A stretch of 64,000 bases of DNA from Pseudomonadota bacterium (GCA_018817425.1 JAHITX010000123.1:1-64000), one strand, 5' to 3'. Shown: positions 18,524 through 28,029, numbered from the stretch's first letter. The notes: generated by a model not told the origin, from the letters alone. A program made the numbers and translations.

Positions 18524-18540
18524 AGCAGAATATATGCCAA
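18524..18540 (-). promoter_or_regulatory. Sigma-54-type promoter for dual-receiver gene
   Basis: On the minus strand the sequence reads TTGGCATATATTCTGCTT. The GG and GC dinucleotides are separated by exactly ten bases, as in -24/-12 promoters, and the -24 box TTGGCA is strong; the -12 box CTGC is one off TTGC. It lies about 85 bases upstream of the start codon. The gene encoding a sigma-54 activator lies directly upstream. Confidence 0.6.
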
Positions 18541-18693
18541 AAAATCATAAACGCTGTTTTGCATAGCATTTCAATTATTTATATGATTTGCTTGTGATGT
18601 GATTTTTTAAAAAGTGTATAGAAAAGATATACGAAATTTATAAAACAATGGGAGGAATTTGTATGTTCTTATAGAAATATATTGTAATCAAGT

Positions 18694-18725
18694 GTGTACA
18701 AAAAAAATATACAGTGTACAAAAAA
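18694..18725. promoter_or_regulatory. Candidate activator site: GTGTACAAAAAA direct repeat
   Basis: GTGTACAAAAAA occurs twice with a 20-bp period (18694 and 18714), which places both on the same face of the helix. Each contains the palindrome TGTACA. The pair lies about 155-185 bp upstream of the sigma-54-like promoter, a normal distance for an enhancer site of the NtrC family. A GTATA-N6-TATAC inverted pair lies nearer the promoter at about 18616-18632. Binding is inferred only. Confidence 0.45.
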
Positions 18726-18737
18726 CGAGTTGGTTAA

Positions 18738-20189
18738 TTAAGAAAGGTTCTTTTTAGGCTGCCTGAGAATTTTATGTTTTTTCATCAGGGCCTGAAAATT
18801 CGTACGCTGAATACCGGTTTTTTCCGCCGCAAGAGTTACATTCCAGTTATGTTGTGTTAGTGCGTTTAATATAAAATTTCTTTCAAGCTGTTGTGAAACC
18901 TGTTGTCTTAGTTCTTGCTTTTTTTGTTTTAACTCTTCATTGGTCACTGGCGTTACAGCAAGCAGGTTCTCCGGATTGATGATTATAGATTCCGGCTCAT
19001 TGCTATCAGCAAAAACTTCTATCTCAGGAAAATGATTTGATTCAAGGATTTCTCCTTCACAAAGAATTACCGCCCTTTCTATAACGTTTTTCAGCTGGCG
19101 TACATTTCCAGGCCAGTTATATGACATAAGCCTCTGCAACGCTTCAGGTGCAATAGCTTTAACCAATTTATTAATTTGTTCGCTAAAAAGCTTTAAAAAA
19201 CGTTCCGAAATTTCCGGAAGATCTGAAAGTATCTCGCGCAATGGTGGAGTATTTATCGGATATACCATAATACGGTAGTAAAAGTCTTTGCGGAATATTT
19301 TATCTTCAACCATTTTTGCAAGATCCTGGTTAGTAGCAAAAATCAAGCGTATATCTACTTTTTGAACTTTATCTCCGCCTACAGGAATAAACTCCCTGTT
19401 TTCAAGGAACCGTAAAAGTTTCCCCTGAATTTCATAACTGATGTTGCTGATTTCATCTAAAAACACAGTACCTTTATTTGCACGCTTAAATATGCCGTCT
19501 TTATCCTGATATGCACCGGTAAAGGCCCCCTTCACATGACCGAATAATTCACTGGATAAAAGATTGTCAGACAAAGTTCCGCAATCCACTGCAAAAAACA
19601 CTTCTTCCTTCCGATTGCTGTTGGCATGTACTGCACGGGCAACAAGCTCTTTTCCTGTACCACTTTCCCCGTAAATCAGAACCGTTGAATCAGTTGGAGC
19701 TACTTTCTGTATCATTGAAACTACCTGCCGGATTTTGGGATTTTTTCCTATAAGCTGGTGAGAAAGTCTTTTGATCTGTCCGGCTGATTCATGTATGGGT
19801 TGTTTTGTATGTATATGTCTTGCAGAAAGCGCCTGCCGGACAACCGAACGAAGCTCAACAGGAGTAAAAGGTTTAGGCAGGTAATCAAAAGCTCCAAGTT
19901 TCATAACCTCAACAGCCGATGAAATCGATGCATATCCGGTAATGATAATCACTTTTGTATCAGGGTATTTCTCTTTTATACTTCTTAATAATTCCATACC
20001 TCCCATACGGCTCATCTTAAGATCCGTTATCACTACATCAAAAGGGACTGTTTTCATCATAGCAAGTGCATCATATCCATTTTGGACATAATGGACTTCA
20101 AGATCATTTTTTGCCAGAATCTTTAAGCAGGCATTGCCGATATTTACTTCATCATCAACAATCAATACCCTGGGAAGTTTATCATTCAT
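18738..20189 (-). CDS. NtrC-family sigma-54 response regulator
   Basis: A 483-residue regulator. The receiver (about 6-122) has VVITDLKMSRMGG. The central AAA+ domain (about 140-375) has Walker A GESGTGKE, the sigma-54 contact loop GAFTGA, a GTVFLDEI Walker B region and the W-P-G-N-V-R-Q motif. A Fis-type helix-turn-helix lies at the C-terminus (LAAEKTGIQRTNFQALMKKH). Its ATG overlaps the stop of the upstream kinase as TAATG, so the two form a two-component pair. The next gene downstream has a sigma-54-like promoter and direct repeats in its long leader, making it a plausible target. Confidence 0.93.
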   Translation of the reverse strand: MNDKLPRVLIVDDEVNIGNACLKILAKNDLEVHYVQNGYDALAMMKTVPFDVVITDLKMSRMGGMELLRSIKEKYPDTKVIIITGYASISSAVEVMKLGAFDYLPKPFTPVELRSVVRQALSARHIHTKQPIHESAGQIKRLSHQLIGKNPKIRQVVSMIQKVAPTDSTVLIYGESGTGKELVARAVHANSNRKEEVFFAVDCGTLSDNLLSSELFGHVKGAFTGAYQDKDGIFKRANKGTVFLDEISNISYEIQGKLLRFLENREFIPVGGDKVQKVDIRLIFATNQDLAKMVEDKIFRKDFYYRIMVYPINTPPLREILSDLPEISERFLKLFSEQINKLVKAIAPEALQRLMSYNWPGNVRQLKNVIERAVILCEGEILESNHFPEIEVFADSNEPESIIINPENLLAVTPVTNEELKQKKQELRQQVSQQLERNFILNALTQHNWNVTLAAEKTGIQRTNFQALMKKHKILRQPKKNLS

Positions 20190-21655
20190 TATTTTTCCTT
20201 CAAACCTGTAGGAAGTACTATGGTAAATGTAGTTCCATGCCCCGGTTTGCTGCTCACATCAATAGCACCGCCATGCTGCTCAATAATACCGCTTGTGATG
20301 GATAAACCAAGCCCGGTACCATCCTCTTTTGTAGAGAAAAAAGGATCAAATATTTTATCTATTACTTCAAAAGGTATCCCATTACCTGTATCGCTGACCA
20401 TTATTATGACTTGATCTTTAGCTGATTTATACGAAACGGACAAAGTTATACTTCCTCCGGGATCTACTGCATCAGTAGCATTTAATACCAGATTGATAAC
20501 CGCCTGCTCAATTTGCCCTTTGTCAAAAAGCAGCTTTGGTATTGAATCAGTACAATTAAAATTAATTGTGATATTTTTAAAAGCAGCTTGTTTCCTGGTA
20601 AGCAAAGCGCACTCTTCCATAATCTCACAGATATCATATTGCTTTTTTTCTGGTTTGGATTGGCGGGCAAAATTTAAAAGGCTGGTAACAATTTTACGGC
20701 AACGCAAAGTCTCACTGGAGATAATGTCCAGTTCCTGATAAATGGGGTTGTCTTTTTGAAGATCTTCCTGAATCAGCATGGCTGTCGTCAAAATGGTTGT
20801 AAGAGGATTGTTTATTTCATGTGCCACACCTGCTGCAAGCCTGCCTATGGAAGCCAGTTTGTCCTGTTGCAGCATGGATTTCTGAGTCTTTACATCACGG
20901 GTAACATCTCTTGACAATTCAATTACACCAGTTACTTTTTCATTTTCAATCAAAGGATAGCAGGATATCAGACAATATATTTCATTACTATCTTTATCCA
21001 GATGAATATGAGTTGCCTGAGAAGAGCTTCTATTCTCAATAGATTCTACAAGCGGACAGGGATGTTCAAAACCGGAGCACGGAATATCGCGGTGATGAGT
21101 AATTTCATAGCAAAACTTTCCTATGGCATCTTCCCGATTGATTCCTAGCTTGTTTAACATCGCGTTATTTATATCCTGAATCTTGTAGTCCGGAGCAATC
21201 TTTATTACTTCTTCATGAATCATCTGGTTAATAAGGACATCGCACATTATTTCATTATCATTGTAAAATTTAAGATTCTCACGCAATCTGACTAGTTCTA
21301 CCGCTCTTTTTATTGAAATTATCAGTAATTCTATATTTACCGGTTTGATTAAAAAATTTGAGGCGCTATTCTTAAGACCCTTTAAGGCCGCTTGAAGATC
21401 ATCATTTTCCACAATAAACAGAAATTCAGCATCGGGAAACTTTTTTTTCATCTTATCAATCAGTTCAATGCTTTTTGTATCCGACATTATAATATCGGCA
21501 ATAACAATATTAAGCTTTTTTCTGCCTATAAGATCAAAAGCAGTTTCCATGTTTTCGGCAGCAACAAACTTGTAGCCGACACCGGCAAGTGATTCACCAA
21601 GTACTTTATGGATATCCTCATCGAAATTAATCAGAAGAATAGTATAATTGATCAT
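20189..21655 (-). CDS. REC-PAS histidine kinase, partner of NtrC regulator
   Basis: A 488-residue cytoplasmic kinase. An N-terminal receiver (about 4-120; VIADIIMSD) is followed by a PAS domain whose variable region carries a Cys pair (IPCSGFEHPCPL). HisKA reads GRLAAGVAHEINNPLTTILT, and the HATPase has NLVLNATDAVDPGG, DTGNGIPFEV and GTGLGLSITSGI. It overlaps the sigma-54 regulator gene by one base. The Cys-containing PAS type recurs in other regulators of this window, suggesting redox or metal responsiveness, but this is inference. Confidence 0.9.
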   Translation of the reverse strand: MINYTILLINFDEDIHKVLGESLAGVGYKFVAAENMETAFDLIGRKKLNIVIADIIMSDTKSIELIDKMKKKFPDAEFLFIVENDDLQAALKGLKNSASNFLIKPVNIELLIISIKRAVELVRLRENLKFYNDNEIMCDVLINQMIHEEVIKIAPDYKIQDINNAMLNKLGINREDAIGKFCYEITHHRDIPCSGFEHPCPLVESIENRSSSQATHIHLDKDSNEIYCLISCYPLIENEKVTGVIELSRDVTRDVKTQKSMLQQDKLASIGRLAAGVAHEINNPLTTILTTAMLIQEDLQKDNPIYQELDIISSETLRCRKIVTSLLNFARQSKPEKKQYDICEIMEECALLTRKQAAFKNITINFNCTDSIPKLLFDKGQIEQAVINLVLNATDAVDPGGSITLSVSYKSAKDQVIIMVSDTGNGIPFEVIDKIFDPFFSTKEDGTGLGLSITSGIIEQHGGAIDVSSKPGHGTTFTIVLPTGLKEK

Positions 21656-21734
21656 ATCATCATTTCCGTTTCATCAAGTTTGATTTAATAATATTTTTTA
21701 ATCAGGAACAGGGAATAACCAATAACATACAACA

Positions 21735-23123
21735 TCAGGAGGTTTCAACATGTCGGGTGGCGTTGATGCCATATCGCTTCATCCGGTTATAGATGGTGAC
21801 CCGGGAAACCCCCAGCAGGTCTGCGGCTTTGGACTGGTTGCTGCCGGTTTTATTAAGTGCTTCAATAAGTTCCTGCTTTTCAATTTCCCGCATGTTGAAA
21901 GAGGTCCGTCTGGGTTCGGGTCTGCCAGGGCCCTTTTCCCGATAAATAGCCGGTGGCAGATGGCCGGGTAGAATCAGTTCGTCGTGGCAGGCCACAAAAG
22001 CGTATTCAAATGCACTTTTCAGCTCCCGGACATTGCCCGGCCAGTCATAGTACATCAGGACATCCATCGCCTGTTTGCTGATTCCTTTGATGTTCTTATC
22101 GCTTTTCAACCGGATTTTCTGAAAAAATGTTTCTGCCAGAAGCGGAATGTCTTCCATGCGATCGCGTAAGGGAGGCAGATGAATCGGAATTACATTAATG
22201 CGAAAAAAGAAATCCTTTCGAAATTTGCCCAGTTCCACCAGCTTGGGCAAATCCCAGTTAGTCGCTGAAATGATTCGTACATCAACGGGAATCGGGGCGT
22301 TAGTGCCCACCCGTTCAACGCTTTTCTCCTCCAGTACGCGCAACAGTTTGATCTGGGTTATCAACGGCAGATCTCCGATCTCATCCAGAAAAATATCCCC
22401 TCCGGATGCGGTTTCAAACCGGCCTACACGATCCCGGATTGCCCCCGTATAGGCGCCTCGAACATGCCCGAACAGTTCACTTTCCAACAGGGAATCTGTC
22501 AGGCTGGCGCAGTTGACCTTGACAAACGGACCATTGCGGCGCTCTCCTATTTCATGGATGGCCTGTGCTACCAGCTCTTTCCCGACGCCGCTTTCTCCGT
22601 AAACAATGACCGGTGCATCTGAGAATGCAGCATTTTCAATCATATCAAAAGTCTGACGCATGGACGGACTGACTCCGATAATGCCGTGAAATCCATCCCG
22701 GGATCGCAATTCCTGGCGGAATGCCTCGATCTGGATATCTTTTTCAATTAAATCGGAAATATCCGTAAGTGTGCCCACAGCGCCGATCACGCTTCCGGAG
22801 CTGTCTTTCAAAAGCGATGCATTCTGCACCACATTAATAATCCGTCCGTCTCTGGCGCGGATGGTGCATTTACGCGTGTTCAACTCTCCAAAACGAAACA
22901 AATCACACCATGGTTTGTCCGCAGAATAATTTTGCCCCTTGCATCCGTTGCATTCCAAAATGCCGCACTCCCTGCCAAGCAGCTCATCCTGATTGTAGCC
23001 TGTCATTTTTTCGAAGGCACGGTTTACAGAGACAATGGCACCGCGGGTGCTGACGATCATTATACCATCTTGAATGGTGTTCACCACCGTTTTCCAATAC
23101 CGGTCCAATTCCTGTTCAGACAT
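21735..23123 (-). CDS. PAS-sigma-54 activator divergent from met/hdr operon
   Basis: A 462-residue enhancer-binding protein without a receiver. An N-terminal PAS domain (about 10-125) carries four cysteines in ECGILECNGCKGQ and PWCDLFR. The AAA+ domain has Walker A GESGVGKE, GAYTGA and GDIFLDEIGDLP, and PGNVRELKSAFEYAF. A Fis-type helix-turn-helix follows (KAADLLGVSRVTIYNRMKRY). It is divergently transcribed from the tusA-like/metF/hdrA operon, which has a sigma-54 promoter, so it very probably activates that operon in response to a signal sensed by the Cys-containing PAS domain. Confidence 0.92.
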   Translation of the reverse strand: MSEQELDRYWKTVVNTIQDGIMIVSTRGAIVSVNRAFEKMTGYNQDELLGRECGILECNGCKGQNYSADKPWCDLFRFGELNTRKCTIRARDGRIINVVQNASLLKDSSGSVIGAVGTLTDISDLIEKDIQIEAFRQELRSRDGFHGIIGVSPSMRQTFDMIENAAFSDAPVIVYGESGVGKELVAQAIHEIGERRNGPFVKVNCASLTDSLLESELFGHVRGAYTGAIRDRVGRFETASGGDIFLDEIGDLPLITQIKLLRVLEEKSVERVGTNAPIPVDVRIISATNWDLPKLVELGKFRKDFFFRINVIPIHLPPLRDRMEDIPLLAETFFQKIRLKSDKNIKGISKQAMDVLMYYDWPGNVRELKSAFEYAFVACHDELILPGHLPPAIYREKGPGRPEPRRTSFNMREIEKQELIEALNKTGSNQSKAADLLGVSRVTIYNRMKRYGINATRHVETS

Positions 23124-23136
23124 AACTGTAAAACAT

Positions 23137-23161
23137 CCTGTAAAGGTTTAACACATGTAAA
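23137..23161. promoter_or_regulatory. Candidate activator site: TGTAAAGG direct repeat
   Basis: TGTAAAGG occurs twice within about 20 bp (CTGTAAAGGTTTAACAC then ATGTAAAGGAC), some 130-150 bp upstream of the sigma-54 promoter and just beyond the activator gene start. The position fits an upstream activator sequence shared by the divergent genes. The evidence is position and repetition only. Confidence 0.3.
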
Positions 23162-23286
23162 GGACAAATTTTTATCAGTTTAACAATTTCAGAGCAAGCA
23201 GTTTATATGATTCACCTTGGTAATAATTTAGTTAACCTAATGATATCAGATAAAAACAGATAAAAGCTAAAAAGTATTTTTTGGAA

Positions 23287-23302
23287 TGGTCCGAATCTTG
23301 CT
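23287..23302 (+). promoter_or_regulatory. Sigma-54 promoter of tusA-like/metF/hdrA operon
   Basis: TGGTCCGAATCTTGCT matches the -24/-12 consensus, with GG and GC separated by exactly ten bases and a perfect TTGCT -12 box. It lies 32 bases upstream of the first start codon, leaving room for a start site near 23313 and the AGGAGG ribosome site. A sigma-54 activator gene is transcribed divergently. Confidence 0.75.
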
Positions 23303-23333
23303 CTAACCGCTGTAAAATAGGAGGAACTTCAGA

Positions 23334-23603
23334 GTGAAGGGACAAGTCGACTACATGCTGGATGTTCGAGGAATTATCTCCCCATTCTCTTTATTGAAGG
23401 TGTCTTTGATATATCAGCAGATGAAACCCTGCCAGATCATGGAAATCACCGGATGTGATCCGGACATGCAGAGGGACCTGCTTCGAATATTGCCTGATGC
23501 ATCCTACGAAGTTATTTGCAGGGAACATCAAACAACAGACATGGAAAACATGAAAGTACGTTTGGAAAAAAGAAACCCGATAGACGTCAAGCCGTTGAAA
23601 TAA
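23334..23603 (+). CDS. TusA/SirA-like protein lacking the catalytic Cys
   Basis: An 89-residue protein with a GTG start chosen for the AGGAGG ten bases upstream. The fold signature is that of the TusA/SirA/YedF family: MLDVRGIISPFSLLKVSLIY followed by KPCQIMEITGCDPDMQRDL. In active TusA sulfur carriers the motif is R-G-x-x-CPxP; here the Cys position is Ile (GIISPF), so persulfide transfer at that site is not possible. Cysteines elsewhere (KPCQ, GCD, ICRE) might substitute. It is the first gene of a metF/hdrA operon; TusA-like proteins also accompany Hdr-type sulfur systems in other bacteria. Its role here is unknown, possibly regulatory or scaffolding. Confidence 0.75.
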   Translation: MKGQVDYMLDVRGIISPFSLLKVSLIYQQMKPCQIMEITGCDPDMQRDLLRILPDASYEVICREHQTTDMENMKVRLEKRNPIDVKPLK

Positions 23604-23616
23604 GAAGGGAAAAAAC

Positions 23617-24489
23617 ATGACTATTCAAAAACGATTACAAAACGGAGAATTCGTCGTTCTGGCGGAAATGAACACACCGAAAGGCGTTGACATTTCGCGG
23701 TTTATTACTGACGCCAAGCGCATTAAGGGACGTATTGACAGCATTGTTGTCCCTGACATGGACAACGGCGTGATGCGAATGAGCGCACTTGCCGGCGCTG
23801 TTCTGATTCAACAGCAGGGAATAGAGGCAATCATACATATCTATGGACGGGACCGAAACCGGATGGCCCTTCAAGGCGATTTGTTGGCCGCCCATGTTCT
23901 GGGTATCAAAAATCTCATCGTGGTCCAGGGAGATGACATGGCTAATAGCGACCATCGGACGGCGATTCCGGTTGATGATCTTGATGAGCTGGGTTTGCTC
24001 GCCGCAATCCGGTCCCTTCAGGCCGGAAAAGACCTGGCAGAGTTTGATCTGGACGGACAGCCCGAATTTCATACCGGCTGCCGGCTCTCGCCGTTTGCGG
24101 ATGATGCCGGGATGAACAGCGAACTGAATATGGCAAAGGATAAAATTGCCGCAGGAGCAGAATTTATCATAACACCGCCGGTGTTTGACATAAATGAGTT
24201 TAAGAAATTCATGCAGAAAGCCTCAGATCTCGGTGTACCGGTGATTCCCACAGTCTTTTTGATCAAATCGGTGGCGGTTGCCAGGTATATCGCAACTAAT
24301 GAACCTGGTGCGCATATTTCCGAAGAGATCATCCGACGCATTCGAAAATCGCCGGACCGTGAAATGGAAGGCATCAAAATCGCCGGAGAAACCATTGCTC
24401 AGCTTCGAAAAATGGCGCAGGGCGTTCTTATTCAGGCCATGGGATGGGAACACCGCCTGTCAGCCATTCTGGATGCGGCAGGTATTTGA
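23617..24489 (+). CDS. MetF-like methylene-tetrahydrofolate reductase family protein
   Basis: A 290-residue TIM-barrel protein of the MetF family. It shows the N-terminal acidic segment (VVLAEMNTPKG), an RDRNRMALQGDLLAA helix matching the TRDRNRLAMQSDI of the second MetF in this operon, and VVQGDDM. It is less canonical than the second copy: the segment after VVQGDDM lacks the usual GDxP. It is 13 bases downstream of the TusA-like gene and precedes a double-length HdrA. Two different MetF-type proteins in one operon suggest either a heteromeric reductase or a second folate-dependent C1 reaction. Confidence 0.8.
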   Translation: MTIQKRLQNGEFVVLAEMNTPKGVDISRFITDAKRIKGRIDSIVVPDMDNGVMRMSALAGAVLIQQQGIEAIIHIYGRDRNRMALQGDLLAAHVLGIKNLIVVQGDDMANSDHRTAIPVDDLDELGLLAAIRSLQAGKDLAEFDLDGQPEFHTGCRLSPFADDAGMNSELNMAKDKIAAGAEFIITPPVFDINEFKKFMQKASDLGVPVIPTVFLIKSVAVARYIATNEPGAHISEEIIRRIRKSPDREMEGIKIAGETIAQLRKMAQGVLIQAMGWEHRLSAILDAAGI

Positions 24490-24490
24490 C

Positions 24491-27400
24491 ATGCAACCCT
24501 CAAAAAAGAAAAAGAGAAATATGAAAAAAACAGACCCAATTCAAACTATTGACAGGGTTCTGGTGATCGGCGGCGGGGTCGGGGGTATTCGCACGGCGCT
24601 GGATCTGGCTGAAGCTCGGAAAAATGTAGTTCTGATCGATAAGGCAAATGCTATCGGAGGACTGATGACGCTTCTGGACCGGACTTTTCCGACCAATAAC
24701 TGCGACCTTTGCACCCTCTCTCCGACTCTGTCAGAGAGCAGTCGAAACCAGTATATTCAATTGATGACCCTGACAAAAATCGTAAGCCTGGACGGTGAGC
24801 CCGGAAATTTTACCGCAACACTGGTAACATCTCCCCGTCATATCGACATGGATAGATGCACCGCCTGCGGGGAATGCCGCAAGCAGTTTCCTGAGTGTGT
24901 GGATTTCAATCCGGGCCTTGATCATCGGGCACCAACCTGTATGCGCTATCCCCAGGCCACCCCCCAGGCATTTTCTATTAACATGAGCCGTTGTTCCAAT
25001 CCTCAGGCAGTTATTGCATGCTGTCCGGCAGGCGCCATTCTTGCTGATGATCCGGAACGTGAAGTCAGGCTCCAGGTGGCGTCAGTAGTACTTGCACAGG
25101 GCGCAGAAATATTTGATCCGGCCGGATTAGACAGTTTCAGTTATGGCCATGATCCCGATGTAGTGACAAGCCTGGAATACGAACGCATTCTGTCGGCTTC
25201 CGGGCCTACTCAGGGCAAGCTGGTCTGTCCTTCAGACGGCCGGATTCCAGCTAAAATCGCCTGGATTCAGTGTGTGGGATCCCGGGGGCTTCAAAAAGGC
25301 GCCGTGTCCTATTGCTCAGGCGTTTGCTGCATGTTTGCACTTAAAGAGGCCATGGTGACCAAAGAGCGCTTTGAAGACAGTATTGATACTGCGATATTTT
25401 ATATGGACATCCGAACTTTCGGCAAGGACTATGAACGCTATTATGACCGCAGCCGTAACACATCCGGTGTGCGGTTTGTTCGAAGCCGTCCGCACAGCGT
25501 ATTCCGAAAAAACGGACAGGATCAGCTCAGCATCACCTTTGCGACTGAGGATTCCAGCACGCTTAAGGAAGAGTTGTTTGATATGGTGGTTCTGTCCACC
25601 GGCTTTCGGATAACAAATGACCTCCGGCAGACTGCCACTTGCCTTGGAATCGAGCTGAATGGACACGGATTCGCGCAAACCGACGGTTTCGATCCGGTTG
25701 TCACATCCCGAAGCGGTGTTTATGTCTGTGGTATGTTTGAAGGTCCTAAGGATATTCCTGAAACCATGATTCAGGCCAGCGCCTCAGCCTGCATGGCCGC
25801 AACTCATGTTCCGGCAGCAGCGGCAATCTCCGAGGGCGACAGCGAATTTGTTTCCGAAAGAAATGTGACCGAAGAAGATCCACGGGTAGGAGTGTTTATC
25901 TGCGACTGTGGAGAAAATATCGGCGGCGTGATTGATGTTTCCGAACTGGGGGCATTTGCCGCAAAGCTTCCGGGAGTTGCCATTGCGGAGGGTGTAGGAC
26001 ACGGGTGCAGCCGTGAATCCATGAAGCATATCGAGGAGGCGATTGTCAGATACAAACTCAATCGGGTGGTAATCGGCGGATGTTCGCCCCGAACGCACGA
26101 AACGCGGTTTCAGGATTTGCTTCGGCGCAGCGGGCTGAATAAATACCTGCTGGAAATCACCAACCTTCGGGATCAGGATACATGGGTTCATAAGGATATG
26201 CCAAAAGAAGCCACTGCCAAGGCCAGGCAGTTGATATGGGCATCGGTTCAGTCGGTGAAAAAGGCCAGGGCCCTTGCGGATAACCGCTTGCCAGTCAACC
26301 GGGATATTCTGGTCGTGGGCGGAGGCGTAGCGGGCATGAGCGCATCTATGAGATTGGCCGATCAAGGATTTAAGGTTTTTCTGGCAGAGCGGCATTCCAT
26401 GCTTGGAGGCGTAGCCAATCTTGTACGAAAAACCCTGGACGGCAAAGATGTTCAGCTATTTATTCAGGATCTGATTCAAAAAACTTTGTCCCATCCCAAT
26501 ATTCAGGTGATACTTAATGCATTTATCGTTGATCACAGCGGCATGCCGGGTATGTTTAAAACCGGAATGCAGGTCGGAGCCCGGATGTTTTACCGGCAGA
26601 TCAGCCATGGCATAACGATTCTGGCAACAGGCGCGCTGCCCAACCGTCCGGAAGGATATTTGCTCGGCCGTCATGCGGCAGTAATGACCCAGCTGGATGC
26701 TGATGCGCTGCTGGAGGACATGCCTGCTAAGGTGTCCGACTGGAACAATGTGGTTATGATTCAGTGTGTGGGCTCCCGACTGCCGGATAACCCCAACTGC
26801 TCCAGGATCTGCTGCCAGACAGCTATCAAAAATGCTCTCAGGATTCTGGATATCAATCCCGAAGCACGTATTTTCATTCTGTATAGGGATATGCGAACCT
26901 ACGGATTTCAGGAAGACTATTATCAGACCGCCAGGGAGCGTGGTGTTATCTTTGTCCGGTATGAAGCAGCCCAACCTCCCGAAGTCAGAGAAGCGGAAAA
27001 ACTCGTGGAAGTCGCCTTTACCGACCCGATACTGGGGCGCCGTATTGAGGTGACTGCTGATGTATTGCTGCTGAGCACCGGCTTTATCAGTGATGATGAA
27101 TCAAGCGAAGATCTGGCAGCAATTTTTAAAATTCCCCGAACCCCGGATGGGTATTATCTGGAAGACCATATCAAGCTGCGGCCCGTTGATTTTTCCAAGC
27201 CCGGGTTTTTCATGGCCGGAACCGCGCATTCTCCACGGTCTATCAGGGAAAGTATTGCTCAGGCTGAGGCTTCGGCTGCCAGAGCCCAGACACTTCTCAG
27301 CCGTGACAGCATCAGCATCGGAGCAGCTATTGCCCGGGTCGATTCCAAAAAATGTGCGGCCTGTCTTGTTTGCGTACGGGCCTGTCCGTTTGGGGTTCCA

Positions 27401-27562
27401 TTTATCAATGCGGACGGCTATTCGGAAATTGATCCGTCCAAATGTCATGGCTGCGGCGTGTGCGCCTCTGAATGTCCGGCCAAGGCTATTCAATTAATGC
27501 AGTTTGAAGATGACCAGATTCTGGCAAAAATATACGGATTGCTGGAAAGGATGGTGGCATAA
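24491..27562 (+). CDS. Double-length HdrA-like flavin/iron-sulfur protein
   Basis: A 1023-residue protein made of an HdrA-like FAD half followed by a complete HdrA. The first Rossmann box is VLVIGGGVGGIRTALDLAEA (about 23-42), with a cysteine cluster CTACGECRKQFPEC and CCPAGAI. An HdrA N-terminal-type segment (GVFICDCGENIGGVID) occurs near 465, a second FAD box ILVVGGGVAGMSASMRLADQ near 606, and two C-terminal [4Fe-4S] motifs (CAACLVCVRACP, CHGCGVCASECP). Start 24491 follows the metF stop directly; 24521 (MKKTDPIQ) is an alternative. HdrA is the electron-bifurcating flavin subunit of heterodisulfide reductase-type complexes. It overlaps mvhD, implying a MetF/V-HdrA-MvhD complex; separate HdrB/HdrC are absent from this operon. 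Confidence 0.88.
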   Translation: MQPSKKKKRNMKKTDPIQTIDRVLVIGGGVGGIRTALDLAEARKNVVLIDKANAIGGLMTLLDRTFPTNNCDLCTLSPTLSESSRNQYIQLMTLTKIVSLDGEPGNFTATLVTSPRHIDMDRCTACGECRKQFPECVDFNPGLDHRAPTCMRYPQATPQAFSINMSRCSNPQAVIACCPAGAILADDPEREVRLQVASVVLAQGAEIFDPAGLDSFSYGHDPDVVTSLEYERILSASGPTQGKLVCPSDGRIPAKIAWIQCVGSRGLQKGAVSYCSGVCCMFALKEAMVTKERFEDSIDTAIFYMDIRTFGKDYERYYDRSRNTSGVRFVRSRPHSVFRKNGQDQLSITFATEDSSTLKEELFDMVVLSTGFRITNDLRQTATCLGIELNGHGFAQTDGFDPVVTSRSGVYVCGMFEGPKDIPETMIQASASACMAATHVPAAAAISEGDSEFVSERNVTEEDPRVGVFICDCGENIGGVIDVSELGAFAAKLPGVAIAEGVGHGCSRESMKHIEEAIVRYKLNRVVIGGCSPRTHETRFQDLLRRSGLNKYLLEITNLRDQDTWVHKDMPKEATAKARQLIWASVQSVKKARALADNRLPVNRDILVVGGGVAGMSASMRLADQGFKVFLAERHSMLGGVANLVRKTLDGKDVQLFIQDLIQKTLSHPNIQVILNAFIVDHSGMPGMFKTGMQVGARMFYRQISHGITILATGALPNRPEGYLLGRHAAVMTQLDADALLEDMPAKVSDWNNVVMIQCVGSRLPDNPNCSRICCQTAIKNALRILDINPEARIFILYRDMRTYGFQEDYYQTARERGVIFVRYEAAQPPEVREAEKLVEVAFTDPILGRRIEVTADVLLLSTGFISDDESSEDLAAIFKIPRTPDGYYLEDHIKLRPVDFSKPGFFMAGTAHSPRSIRESIAQAEASAARAQTLLSRDSISIGAAIARVDSKKCAACLVCVRACPFGVPFINADGYSEIDPSKCHGCGVCASECPAKAIQLMQFEDDQILAKIYGLLERMVA

Positions 27563-28029
27563 TGGAAAAATTTGAACCGGTTATTATAGCATTTTGCTGT
27601 CATTATTGCGCATATACTGCTGCGGACATGGCCGGAAGTCTGCGATTATGTTATCCGGCCAATGTTAAAATAGTCCGCGTTCCGTGCTCCGGAAAAGTGG
27701 ATACGATCCATATTCTGAAGGCATTTGAAGGCGGCGCTGATGGCGTCTATGTGGCAGGATGCCTGGAAGGAGACTGTCATTTTAAAAACGGTAATGTCCG
27801 GGCAGCCAAACGGGTGGCATATACCCAAAAATTGCTGGACGATATCGGCATCGGCGGCCAAAGGCTGGAAATGGTCAATCTGTCCGCCGGGATGGGGGAG
27901 CGTTTTGCTGAAATTGCCCGGCAAATCACTGAAAAAATCCGGAAGTTGGGACCCAACCCAATCCGAAATTTGACCCGGCCGTTGTCCGAGGCCTCGGTCC
28001 ATATATCAAAGGAGTTACCATTACAATGA
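27562..28029 (+). CDS. mvhD: MvhD-like hydrogenase/Hdr iron-sulfur subunit
   Basis: A 155-residue protein of the MvhD (hydrogenase delta) family: FCCHYCAYTAADMAG, VRVPCSGKVDTIHILKAFEG and VAGCLEGDCHFKNGN carry the conserved cysteines of its [2Fe-2S] cluster. MvhD transfers electrons between a donor (hydrogenase, formate dehydrogenase or other) and HdrA. It overlaps the hdrA-like stop as TAATG and the metV start as ATGA, so all three are translationally coupled and probably form one complex. Confidence 0.92.
   Translation: MEKFEPVIIAFCCHYCAYTAADMAGSLRLCYPANVKIVRVPCSGKVDTIHILKAFEGGADGVYVAGCLEGDCHFKNGNVRAAKRVAYTQKLLDDIGIGGQRLEMVNLSAGMGERFAEIARQITEKIRKLGPNPIRNLTRPLSEASVHISKELPLQ

Noticed and set aside
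24278-24490. Upstream extension of the HdrA-like gene to 24278
   Set aside because: It would overlap 200 bases of the MetF-like gene in another frame; HdrA homology begins only after 24491.
25784-26395. Minus-strand open frame of 203 codons inside the HdrA gene
   Set aside because: It is the antisense shadow of a strongly supported HdrA-type coding region.
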